20,350 bases of DNA from NCBI GenBank assembly GCA_025603075.1, contig MU626500.1, positions 7,335 to 27,684 on the forward strand, in the 5' to 3' direction. A model generated the notes under the pieces. It was not told the DNA's origin. It saw only the letters and a list, made by a program, of their open reading frames with translations, and searched no databases. Of this stretch, positions 1-6,995 are shown in pieces. The stretch's first letter is position 1. Each line of letters starts with the position of its first letter. This stretch comes from Neoconidiobolus thromboides FSU 785 (lineage: Eukaryota; Entomophthoromycota; Entomophthoromycetes; Entomophthorales; Neoconidiobolaceae). The position numbers and the translations under genes are program-made.

Positions 1-288
1 GAAGTTGAACCACCAACAACTTCAACTCCTACTGAACCAAAATATCCAGTAGATCCACCTGAAACTACTTCTACTTCTGTAGTCCCACCAGTAGAAACTA
101 CCACTGAAACATCAGTAACTTACACTACTACTACCGAAGTTGAACCACCAACAACTTCTACTTCTACCAAGCCAAAATATCCAGTAGATCCACCTGAGAC
201 TTCTACTTCAGCTACTTCTACCACTGAAGTCGAGCCACCTGTAACCTCTACTCCTACTCAACCAAAGTACCCAACTGATCCAACACCA
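1..288 (+). repeat. In-frame degenerate tandem repeat coding EVEPP...KYPVDPPET
   Basis: Copies begin GAAGTTGAACCACCAAC at 1, the same at 136, and GAAGTCGAGCCACCTG at 226. Spacing is 135 and 90 bp, both multiples of three, so unit gain or loss would keep the reading frame. The copies differ mainly at synonymous positions. Confidence 0.75.
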
Positions 289-342
289 ATTGAACCACCA
301 TCAGTGTCTTCTCACAAATATGAAGTTGGACCAGAATATTAG
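1..342 (+). CDS. Thr/Pro-rich tandem-repeat protein, C-terminal part (5' end outside window)
   Basis: Frame 1 is open from the first base to TAG at 340-342, giving 113 residues with no in-frame Met start, so this is the 3' end of a longer gene. The sequence is almost entirely Thr, Pro, Ser, Glu and Val. A degenerate module beginning EVEPPTTST and continuing with EPKYPVDPPET recurs at bases 1, 136 and 226, so unit lengths are 45 and 30 codons. The tail ends in SSHKYEVGPEY and has no hydrophobic GPI-type signal or transmembrane segment. Thr/Pro/Ser-rich repeats like this are typical of heavily O-mannosylated secreted or cell-wall proteins; that role is inferred because the N-terminus is not visible. 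An intracellular low-complexity protein remains possible. Confidence 0.7.
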   Translation, partial: EVEPPTTSTPTEPKYPVDPPETTSTSVVPPVETTTETSVTYTTTTEVEPPTTSTSTKPKYPVDPPETSTSATSTTEVEPPVTSTPTQPKYPTDPTPIEPPSVSSHKYEVGPEY

Positions 343-877
343 ATTGTAACAATTTAATTGTATCAGTTTTGAGTTTTTAAATTTTCTATTCTTATTTCCT
401 ATTAAACAATTCATATTTTAAAATATTTTCTATTTCATAGCTATAATTTTTTTTCTTTTTTGACTCAAATATTCGGAAAATGCTATAGTATTTTAGTTTA
501 AGCAAATGATGGTAATGAGATTAGTATAATTTCAACTTTTTTATTTCAGCGTGCGTAAAATTAAAATGGAACTAGTTTGTTTATCTTTTAAAGCCCTACA
601 ATGTATAGGCATGTATTATTGATTATAATAATGTATTATTCATTTACATATTTTAATTTATAATATATATATAATAAATAATTTCATAAATGAAGATGAA
701 TTAAAAACCTATGAAAACCAATATGTAGATCAAAAGTAGAGGATTAGCAACTAAATAAAGGTGTACAAAATTTTATTTTTATACCTATCTTTTATAAAAA
801 TGAAAATACAAGTAATAAAATATAATTGATCATATTGCTTTACTAATTAAAAGTATTATATATTACTATTAAGTGTT
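343..877. other. AT-rich intergenic spacer
   Basis: 535 bp between the Thr/Pro repeat gene and the I78-type inhibitor gene, both on the plus strand. It must contain the 3' end of the first gene and the promoter of the second. I see no ORF, RNA gene or convincing repeat, only A/T tracts such as TATATATAATAAATAA near 663-680. Confidence 0.6.
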
Positions 878-1204
878 ATGAACTACAATTGTAAGCCAGT
901 TGATGAAGACATGACTGAGTTTGCACCTGAAAACAATGATTTACCTCCCATTTCTAATTTAGCTGAAGCTTTTATAGGTAAGAAAGTAGATAAAGCATTT
1001 TCCCCAAAGAAGGTATTATTTATTTATCAACTACTCAATCCATTTCAATATTATTCATTCTTTTATTAGATATTCCCCACTGATAAAGAGCTAGTTTATT
1101 CAGTATATAAAGAAGGCTCCCCAGTTCATTTTGATTATGTTCCAAATCGAGTTAATATTGTTTATGATGAAAATAATATTATAGAGGATATTAGTTATGG
1201 TTAA
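878..1204 (+). CDS. Peptidase inhibitor I78-family (potato-inhibitor-like) protein, two exons
   Basis: Exon 1 is 878-1012, the intron is 1013-1069 (57 bp, GTATTA...TTATTAG, phase 0), and exon 2 is 1070-1204 (TAA). The product is 89 residues. The C-terminal half matches the I78 inhibitor pattern: a GSPV turn at residues 61-64, then DYVPNRVNIVYDENNIIEDI from residue 67 ending in YG, equivalent to the family's D-[YF]-x-P-x-R-[LV]-N-[IV]...D-E-x-x-x-[IV] core. The upstream IGKKVDKAF (33-41) fits the family's N-terminal GK...A segment. Known I78 members (for example the Aspergillus elastase inhibitor) block serine peptidases. No signal peptide is visible, so the protein is probably cytosolic. Without removing the intron the reading would end at 1069 as a meaningless 63-residue ORF that lacks the whole conserved core. 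The fold assignment is good; the target protease is unknown. Confidence 0.78.
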
Positions 1205-1298
1205 ATATAAATAAAAAACTGTTTATTAAAATTATGTTATTTATTTAATAAACTTGGAGTAATAAACTATTTGATTGAGTAAATTATTATTCTTAAAC
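1205..1298. terminator. Convergent 3' spacer with poly(A)-signal-like motifs on both strands
   Basis: 94 bp separate the stop of the plus-strand I78 gene from the stop of the minus-strand GPI-protein gene. AATAAA occurs on the plus strand at 1210-1215 and on the minus strand at 1245-1240, about 55 bp past the minus-strand stop. The arrangement suggests overlapping 3' ends; the use of these motifs is inferred. Confidence 0.45.
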
Positions 1299-1862
1299 TT
1301 ACTGGAAGTAAGCAGCAACGGCAAGGGGAAGAAGCATCATGCTTGAAGCTAAAATTGAAGCTGAAGAGCCTGGATCAGATGGTTTAGGTTTAGTGCTTGT
1401 GCTAGATGATCTTGAGGAGGAGGATGCTTTAGATGATTCAGATTTAGATGATTCAGATTTAGATGATTCAGATTTGGAGGACTCAGATGAAGATTTGCTT
1501 TCTGAAGATTTAGTTTCAGAGGATTTTTCTGAGGTAGAAGTAGAGGTTGGGGTGCTCTTGGTTTCGGTAGTTTTAGTTTCTGATTTAGTTTCTGATTTAG
1601 TGGTTGGCTTATCAGATATTTTAGTAGTATCTTTTTGATAATCAAGGTAAATTTTTTTGACACAAGCTTCGAAACAAGAGTCACCTCCACCACTAGTGGT
1701 ACATTCAGCATTACAATTTTGAGTACCAATAGCTTGATCCTCAGTTGGATCAGGTAAACCTAAGCATTTGACAATGCAAGTAAGGTCTCGATTTCCGCAT
1801 CCGCAGCTGGCGGCAATGGCACTGCTAATACTGGCAAGTAATACAACGAGTTGGAACTTCAT
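1299..1862 (-). CDS. Cysteine-rich, Ser/Lys/Glu-rich GPI-anchored surface protein
   Basis: 187 residues, no intron. Residues 1-18 (MKFQLVVLLASISSAIAA) form a secretion signal. The mature N-terminus holds eight cysteines at 20, 22, 29, 33, 50, 54, 63 and 67, arranged as CxC, then three CxxxC pairs. Residues about 78-155 are a low-complexity, probably O-glycosylated stalk with Ser-Glu-Ser-Ser-Lys repeats. The C-terminus (SSASILASSMMLLPLAVAAYFQ region, about 166-187) is a hydrophobic tail after a small-residue stretch, as expected of a GPI attachment signal. Eight Cys plus a GPI tail recalls CFEM proteins, but the spacing does not match CFEM well, so I do not assign that family. It is convergent with the I78 gene. 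It probably acts at the plasma membrane or cell wall; the molecular role is unknown. Confidence 0.72.
   Translation of the reverse strand: MKFQLVVLLASISSAIAASCGCGNRDLTCIVKCLGLPDPTEDQAIGTQNCNAECTTSGGGDSCFEACVKKIYLDYQKDTTKISDKPTTKSETKSETKTTETKSTPTSTSTSEKSSETKSSESKSSSESSKSESSKSESSKSESSKASSSSRSSSTSTKPKPSDPGSSASILASSMMLLPLAVAAYFQ
1435..1484 (-). repeat. 15-bp coding tandem repeat (SESSK units)
   Basis: GATTCAGATTTAGAT begins at 1435, 1450 and 1465 on the plus strand and degenerates after that. On the coding (minus) strand each unit encodes five residues of the Ser/Glu/Lys stalk, so copy-number change stays in frame. Confidence 0.75.
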
Positions 1863-1945
1863 CTTAATAGTACTAAGAATGTTTACTTTAAAATCAACTT
1901 TTTGTTTCTTATAGTTTTAGATGGAGAATTTACATTCGGGCTCTC

Positions 1946-1954
1946 AGCCAATCA
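1946..1954 (-). promoter_or_regulatory. CCAAT-box-like element upstream of the GPI-protein gene
   Basis: AGCCAATCA lies on the plus strand at 1946-1954 (TGATTGGCT on the coding strand), about 85-90 bp upstream of the ATG at 1862. It sits inside a short imperfect palindrome, CTCAGCCAATCAGTGAG. This matches the CCAAT motif bound by the HAP/NF-Y complex, which works in either orientation. A TATAAATA sequence lies further out on the minus strand (2008-2001). Function is inferred from motif and position only. Confidence 0.4.
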
Positions 1955-2916
1955 GTGAGTAGAAAAACTTGGGTTTATTAATAGTTGGTTTACGCTTAAT
2001 TATTTATAGAACCACTCTAGCTATTTTAAGTGATATATTTCCATTTATAGTCTATTTTTCAATTTTCTTTTCTATAATTAAGTTGAAATGAAATTTGCTT
2101 TTGCTTTAAATAACTTCCTAAGCTTCTTTCGAAAGCTTTTTAGCCCCGTTTTTGAATCATTTGTTTCCTTTTTACATTAGACCAGTAATTTGACCTTATA
2201 TTTATCAATAAAATATATATTTGAATTAATAGTTGGGTTTAATAATAAATCTAAACAACTTGAAGATTATTTAAAGAACAAAATATAAAGACATTATAAA
2301 AAAGTCATACAAAAATGAATAGGATTTAGTAAATATGCTAAAGTTTTTTTGCTACTATCCCAAGTTCTTAAATAGGACATTAAAGTTTCCACTAGTTGAT
2401 CTTAATTTAAAAGCACTATCTTAGCTGCATTATTTTAGCCAATGGTGTTATTAGCGTTCAACCATGATTAAGTAAGGGGAGGATACATTCGATAATAGCA
2501 ACTTTAAATTCTATAATTTTTACGCTGTCTTCTATTAAACAAATATTGTTAAAATAGTATAAAAAATTTGTTGATAATGCTGTAAATCGGTTTTTAAATC
2601 CTAACCAAGTCATACTCCTTTACAATTTTGTAAACCCGAATGGAAATCTTTCCTGGTGAAGGAGCTTTTCCTCCCATCCTTCAAAACTAAATAACTAAAA
2701 AAGTTGTGAAATCTCACAAACTGAGCTCTTTAGATTTTTTACTACTAATTAGGATAATAATTTGATTTTCTAATTGTTATCTTACTTCTGTTATCTTAAT
2801 CAACACTGCCTTGGACACACAACTTTTAAAAATATGTAGAAAAATAAGTTATTAATATAAAAATAGTTTAACATAAAGATAAAGCAGCCTCGATAACATA
2901 AGCAAATTTTGTTTGA

Positions 2917-2985
2917 ATATGTAGGGATGTTTTTTTATTTAAGAATTTTACTAATAATCTTAAACACAAAAATACATCCACATAT
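2917..2985. mobile_element. Hairpin (foldback) derivative of the window's MITE-like family
   Basis: The left arm ATATGTAGGGATGTTTTTTT (continuing into ATTTAAGAATTTTAC) faces a right arm whose reverse complement is ATATGTGGATGTATTTTTGT followed by GTTTAAGA. Both arms are the same end of the ~105 bp element at 6890-6995, so this copy looks like two inverted right ends with the centre missing. It is about 69 bp, non-coding. Confidence 0.6.
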
Positions 2986-3323
2986 TGTGTTTAAATAAAT
3001 TTATTGACATATTAGGCTGGTGAAACCATTCTATAGGATTAAATCTAAAGGCTCAAAGCTATTAGTGCTATTTCAGAGTTTTAAAACTAGTTTCAGAATT
3101 TACCTTTAATAAAAATTGAGACAAACTAGAACGTAAAAAGATACGCTGTATAACCGAATCCTTAAAATAATAGCTTATTTAAAAACCTCTTGATTCACTT
3201 AATGTTGCCATTGATACCTCTAATTATTTTAAATAATTAAGTATTATAACCAATTTCTAACAAAACCATAAACAAAACATCACTTTAAATATATCAATTT
3301 TTATTACACAAATTTCAAATAAA

Positions 3324-4862
3324 TTATAATAAATCAGCAATTGGCTGATAACCTTGTAGTGAATTAAGAATTGAAACAACAGTAGCTAATTTCTGCTCAT
3401 TAGAACGTACCTCTTGTAAGTTCAAGTTATTCATTGAAATATAAGACTCAGGTAAGGGATTAGGTACTCTAATTTTACCTCGAGTTTGACGATCTGATGG
3501 TGAAATTACCTTTTGTAATACGCCATTAAATCCATTTTTTACCATAGCTTGAATTTGAGTGTCAAAATCTTCATTAGCTCTACGACCAACTCTAGGTGGA
3601 TTACTGATACCAAACAAATTCGTTGGAAAGGTTGGTGGGGTGAAAAAACCATTATTTCCGGTGCTTCCTGTAGTTCCAGTAGTTCCAGTGTTCCCAGTAG
3701 TGCCAGTACTTCCAGTATTCCCAGTAGATCCAAACAAGTTTCCAAATGGGTTGCCTGAAGTTCCGAATGGGTTGCCAAATAAATTTCCAAATGGATTACT
3801 TGAAGTTCCAGTGCTTCCAGTAGACCCAGTTCCAGTAGACCCAGTTCCAGTAGACCCAGTTCCAGTAGACCCAGTTCCAGTAGATCCAGTTCCAGTAGAT
3901 CCAGTTCCAGTGGATCCGGTGCTCCCAGTAGAACCAGAGCCTGTACTTCCAGTAGATCCAGTGGACCCAGAACCATTGGTAGCGCCAGTAGCGCCGGTTA
4001 CAGCTTGATTATTTGCGGACCAGCGATTATAAGTATAGCAATACCCCGGAGCTTGGGTATTAAATACAGCAGAAACTGGTACATCAAATGGTGCCATATT
4101 GTCATTTGGAGTTACTTGACCACCATTATAAGTATTTGCTAAACTTGGGTTTCTTTGTTGCCATTCATTCCACAATAAATCAATAAAACAATGGTGTAAA
4201 TAAAATAGAGGATCGTTAGAAGAATACATATAAGACATATCACCACTATTCCCACCAATACCTACATGTACAGCACCATGGGGTCCATTTTCAATACCGT
4301 TATGGAATGAATTATAATCTCTCGATTGAATGAAGATAGCCTCTACAGCTTCTGGTGAATAAAAAGAATTGATAACATTACCACCATTAAATTGACGTTG
4401 TAAACAATGTCCATTTGGAATAAAAGTCTGGAAATTATTAAACTTTGAAGCATCTCTAATACAGCCGCCTGAACCACCATTGCCTCCAAAATGATCCGGT
4501 TGAAATACAATTGATTTTTCGGGAGATTGAGAGTCTTTTGTCCAATCCCAATAAGGAAGAATAACAGTTGGATCTACCTTTTGTAGAGCCAATTCAAATC
4601 GACGTAAAAATTCTCGATGCCATGGGAAAAAAGCAGGTACACCATGAGCTACTGGCGAATTATTATAGTGGATACCAGAACTTATAGAGTAGTAGTTGTT
4701 TTGAGTACCATTCAATTTGATAAAGGCATTGATAAATCTAGACAATTGATCCCCATTTAATTCTCGAATTTCAGGCCTTCTTGTAATAGTTGAACAACCT
4801 TGACCATTGATTTTGGCTATTAAAAGCGTAATAAATACAAAGATATTAGTTATAGTAAACAT
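3324..4862 (-). CDS. Secreted tyrosinase (type-3 copper oxidase) with Gly-Ser-Thr repeat linker
   Basis: 512 residues, no intron. Residues 1-20 are a signal peptide, so the enzyme is likely secreted. The CuA site is His65 (SSGIHYN), His73 (VAHG) and His82 (FFPWHREFLRRFE). The CuB site is His195 and His199 (HGAVH) and His223 of NDPLFYLHHCFID. Family chemistry is o-hydroxylation of monophenols and oxidation of diphenols to quinones, feeding melanin or cross-linking. No Cys lies two residues before His73, so the Cys-His thioether of many fungal enzymes is absent. GYCYTY (273-278) resembles the Tyr-rich motif closing the core domain. Residues about 290-353 are (GSTGT)n, followed by NPFGNLFG repeats and more GST repeats to about 404. 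A C-terminal domain (about 424-512) follows an Arg-Arg at 427-428, a possible Kex2-type processing site; removal of a C-terminal domain activates known fungal tyrosinases. Whether it is a tyrosinase or a catechol oxidase cannot be decided from sequence. Confidence 0.92.
   Translation of the reverse strand: MFTITNIFVFITLLIAKINGQGCSTITRRPEIRELNGDQLSRFINAFIKLNGTQNNYYSISSGIHYNNSPVAHGVPAFFPWHREFLRRFELALQKVDPTVILPYWDWTKDSQSPEKSIVFQPDHFGGNGGSGGCIRDASKFNNFQTFIPNGHCLQRQFNGGNVINSFYSPEAVEAIFIQSRDYNSFHNGIENGPHGAVHVGIGGNSGDMSYMYSSNDPLFYLHHCFIDLLWNEWQQRNPSLANTYNGGQVTPNDNMAPFDVPVSAVFNTQAPGYCYTYNRWSANNQAVTGATGATNGSGSTGSTGSTGSGSTGSTGSTGTGSTGTGSTGTGSTGTGSTGTGSTGTGSTGSTGTSSNPFGNLFGNPFGTSGNPFGNLFGSTGNTGSTGTTGNTGTTGTTGSTGNNGFFTPPTFPTNLFGISNPPRVGRRANEDFDTQIQAMVKNGFNGVLQKVISPSDRQTRGKIRVPNPLPESYISMNNLNLQEVRSNEQKLATVVSILNSLQGYQPIADLL
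3817..3921 (-). repeat. 15-bp tandem repeat encoding GSTGT units of the tyrosinase linker
   Basis: CCAGTAGACCCAGTT or a one-base variant begins at 3817, 3832, 3847, 3862, 3877, 3892 and 3907: seven units with exact 15-bp spacing. The first four carry GAC, the next two GAT, and the last GGAT, so the array is recent and near-homogenised. Related GST codons continue on both sides to about 3660 and 4000. Confidence 0.9.
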
Positions 4863-4940
4863 TATGTTTTATATTAATTTTTTAGTATTAACTTTTTATA
4901 TTACAATTTTTATAACTTATTTACATTTGATTTTATTTGT

Positions 4941-4947
4941 TTTTATA
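4941..4947 (-). promoter_or_regulatory. TATA-box-like element upstream of tyrosinase
   Basis: TTTTATA on the plus strand reads TATAAAA on the coding strand, within GAGTATAAAAAC, about 80 bp upstream of the ATG at 4862. It is a plausible core promoter element, but TATAAA-like words are common in this AT-rich DNA. Confidence 0.35.
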
Positions 4948-5445
4948 CTCAATCTTTCTGCTGATTTTATTAGCCTGTTGCCCCCTTAATAGTGCTATTT
5001 TTATTCTTGGGGTGGATTAAATGCTTAAACTAAATTAAGGTAAGTTCAACTAAGCCAAAATAACTCAAATTTAAATCGATTTAAAATTATTTTTGTACCT
5101 TTTTACTTAAATTACAAGATTATAAAATTTAAATTAAATTTAAATTTAAATTTAAACTAGTTTATATTATTACACCTCTGCAGATATATATTTGTTCTAT
5201 TTACTTAGTTCTTTGATTTCATAGTATCTTATAAAATTATTATATAAAAATAATTATCGATTTTACCCCTATTGAACAGGTTAACTTGATCTCTATGTTT
5301 TTGAATCTAGCTTTATAAATGTATTCTAGAAATATCAGCTTTCGACTAACAATAAATTTAGTTTTTGACTAAAAAGTCTCTTTTCTAGATGATTCAGGGA
5401 AATGTATAAATTGAAATTCAATTAAAATTAGTCATCTCCATGTAA

Positions 5446-5523
5446 CAAAGCATCAATAAAACCTTATTTATAGTTTATAAAACTACGGCTGCTGTAACTT
5501 TATTACGATCTAATTTGCAGTAA
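5446..5523 (+). pseudogene. Short coding-like relic ending TTAAVTLLRSNLQ-stop
   Basis: An open segment between TAA at 5443-5445 and TAA at 5521-5523 reads 25 codons, ending YKTTAAVTLLRSNLQ. It resembles, codon by codon, the segment at 5617-5676 on the other strand: the differences between GCTGCTGTAACTTTATTACGA and its partner fall mostly at third codon positions. That is the sign of a once protein-coding sequence. No start codon or family could be recognised. Confidence 0.3.
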
Positions 5524-5616
5524 TTTTTAGGTCTAGATATTTGTTTATTTAGGTTTTTCAAGCCTAGAATTTAGATTCTAACATAATTTTGCAAAACTTT
5601 CTTCTTTAATAAACAA

Positions 5617-5676
5617 TTATTTAGTTCGCAATAGAGTTGCAGCAGCTGTAACACTAGATTTAGGACTAAGACTCTA
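5617..5676 (-). pseudogene. Short coding-like relic ending VTAAATLLRTK-stop, inverted relative to 5446-5523
   Basis: Minus-strand reading between TAG and TAA gives 18 codons, ending SSVTAAATLLRTK. Alignment to the plus-strand segment at 5446-5523 matches TAA[VA]TLLR[ST][NK] with mainly synonymous or conservative change. The two lie about 95 bp apart in opposite orientation, so they may be ends of an inverted duplication or of a decayed mobile element. Too short to identify. Confidence 0.3.
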
Positions 5677-6195
5677 GATTTTTAACCTTAATTTCTATTT
5701 TTCTAGCTTTATTTTTTAATGTTTTAAAATTTTAGTATTAAAATAGACCATACTTGCATCAAAATATAAGCTTAAGTGATTCTATTCTACTTGTTAATAG
5801 TTCATAAACAACTTGCTTTTAGTATAATTTATAAAAATACATTCAAAACAAAGCTATTCTTGTTATAAAATTTTTAAATCAGTTAATAAAACTAGAAGAT
5901 TTCTAACAACTGCCAAAGTTCACTTTTAAAATAGTTTATAAATTTGGTGCTTAAAGCCTGGTTGTTTTATATTAGTTACAAAAAGCTAAAATATATAAAA
6001 AAGTATATAAAAATTTATTAAAAAACATATAAAATAAAATAAAACTATTTAACAAAATACAAAATTATATTAGTAATAATAATAATAATAATGTAGATAA
6101 AAAAAATTATGTTAAAATATTGTTTAATCAGCTAAAAAAATAAAAAAAAGTTTAATAATAAAAAGCTGAAAATATAAATAAAGTTTAAAACCTAA

Positions 6196-6737
6196 TTATA
6201 AAAAACATGATGTTTTAATAAAAATGATTATAATATGCAGCATTACAATTTTGAATAAAGCTGTGATATATCGCCTTGTCAGCTCCACGGTTGAGTATAG
6301 CATAATGATCACTTGAGTTGTTGTGCTCTCGAGTTCAGAGACAATTAATCCTACGTTCTTAGTTTGATTTGCTATGAGAATTTCTAACTTCATCTCAAAG
6401 AGTGTTATCTTCTCATTTTGATATTTGTACTTGTCAGAATATAAAGAATATCTTAGAACATAGTAGCTTGAGGCTTTTTAACTGAATTATTCCCTGATAT
6501 CTCGTACATTTAATGAAGCCACTAAATTTTCTTAATAATATTTTATGTAAATTTTACATTGGTATTGTTTATTCTATTTGTCTTACATAGTCCGTAGCCT
6601 ATTACGTGCTATTCTTCATAATTCAAGCCTACCTTAGTCACATAAATTAAGACCTTTCGACTTACAGTATAGTCAACCAGACAATAGCTGTTTTTGATTC
6701 TAATCACTAGGTACCAGATTTCACATAGCTGATAATT
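6196..6737 (-). pseudogene. Decayed protein-coding region (frameshifted, with an internal stop)
   Basis: About 540 bp with visibly higher GC than the A/T-rich DNA on both sides. Minus-strand reading gives coherent protein-like segments in different frames. The first, about 6737-6612, contains EIWYLVIRIKNSYCLVDYT and ends at TAG 6611-6609; the same frame continues HVIGYGLCKTNR to TAA at 6545-6543. A second frame reads MYEISGNNSVKKPQATMF. A third is open for 93 codons from 6477 to 6196 and contains KYQNEKITLFEMKLEILIAN. A further frame carries SSDHYAILNRGADKAIYHSF near 6325-6265. The changes of frame and the stop argue for a dead gene or transposon ORF. A real gene with several small introns is not excluded. 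I do not recognise the family. Confidence 0.45.
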
Positions 6738-6832
6738 AACAAAATTTAATTTATAATATAAAAATTAATATTTAATAATTAATAATTAAAGTTAAAAGCA
6801 GTTTTTATTTAATTAACTAGCTATAAATTAAA

Positions 6833-6861
6833 ATTCTTAAACACGAAAATATATCCCCATA
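6833..6861. mobile_element. Partial (end-only) copy of the MITE-like family
   Basis: ATTCTTAAACACGAAAATATATCCCCATA matches the right end of the full-length copy that starts 28 bp further on (ATTCTTAAACACAAAAATACATCCCCATA at 6966-6994). Only the terminal ~29 bp are recognisable. Confidence 0.6.
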
Positions 6862-6889
6862 AGCTTTAATACAAAAATAAAATATAAGC

Positions 6890-6995
6890 ATATGAGAGTG
6901 TTTTTTTTTACTTCATTATTTTTTCCATTTTTTAAGCACTATTTAAGCAGAAATTTGTTAGTAGGATTCTTAAACACAAAAATACATCCCCATAT
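6890..6995 (+). mobile_element. MITE-like palindromic element, copy B (106 bp)
   Basis: Ends are ATATGAGAGTGTTTTTTT and, as reverse complement, ATATGGGGATGTATTTTT. The interior holds TTTTTTCCATTTTTTAAGC, a decayed palindrome centre (AGCACT) and ATTCTTAAACACAAAAATAC. A TA dinucleotide borders both ends, compatible with a Tc1/mariner-type TA target duplication, although TA is weak evidence in AT-rich DNA. It has no coding capacity. Confidence 0.75.

Larger units (their letters stand above)
1863..3323. other. Intergenic region, 1.46 kb
   Basis: The region lies between the start of the GPI-protein gene and the stop of the tyrosinase gene, both on the minus strand. The proximal part contains the CCAAT-like site listed separately. 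A hairpin relic of the MITE-like family sits at 2917-2985. The stretch 2400-2720 is less AT-rich than its surroundings but shows no convincing gene. Confidence 0.5.
4990..6195. other. AT-rich intergenic DNA with two short coding-like relics
   Basis: There is no complete gene. A palindromic AAATTT tract occupies about 5127-5156. Two related coding-like fragments in opposite orientation lie at 5446-5523 and 5617-5676 (listed separately). From 5940 to 6190 the sequence is nearly pure A/T low complexity, including an AAT microsatellite near 6073-6091. Confidence 0.5.

Noticed and set aside
944-960. LPPIS motif shared by the I78 inhibitor and the WOPR protein (SLPPISSFLRE)
   Set aside because: Five residues in otherwise unrelated low-complexity segments; coincidence is the simplest explanation.
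1339-1638. Plus-strand open frame rich in Asp/Leu/Glu
   Set aside because: It is the antisense shadow of the Ser/Glu/Lys stalk of the minus-strand GPI-protein gene; repeats keep several frames open.
2594-2677. 27-residue minus-strand reading starting MGGKAPSPGKISIRVYKIVK
   Set aside because: It looked like a first exon with a GTATGA donor, but joining it to the nearest TAG acceptor (2532) runs into a stop after about nine codons. No coherent gene resulted.
3539-4008. Overlapping open frames on both strands across the tyrosinase linker
   Set aside because: The 15-bp repeat keeps all frames open; Pro-Val-Asp or Leu-Glu repeats are shadows of the GSTGT coding frame.
4807-4989. 60-residue plus-strand hydrophobic ORF
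   Set aside because: It overlaps the tyrosinase start and promoter on the other strand; the Ile/Leu/Phe richness is what A/T-rich DNA gives by chance.
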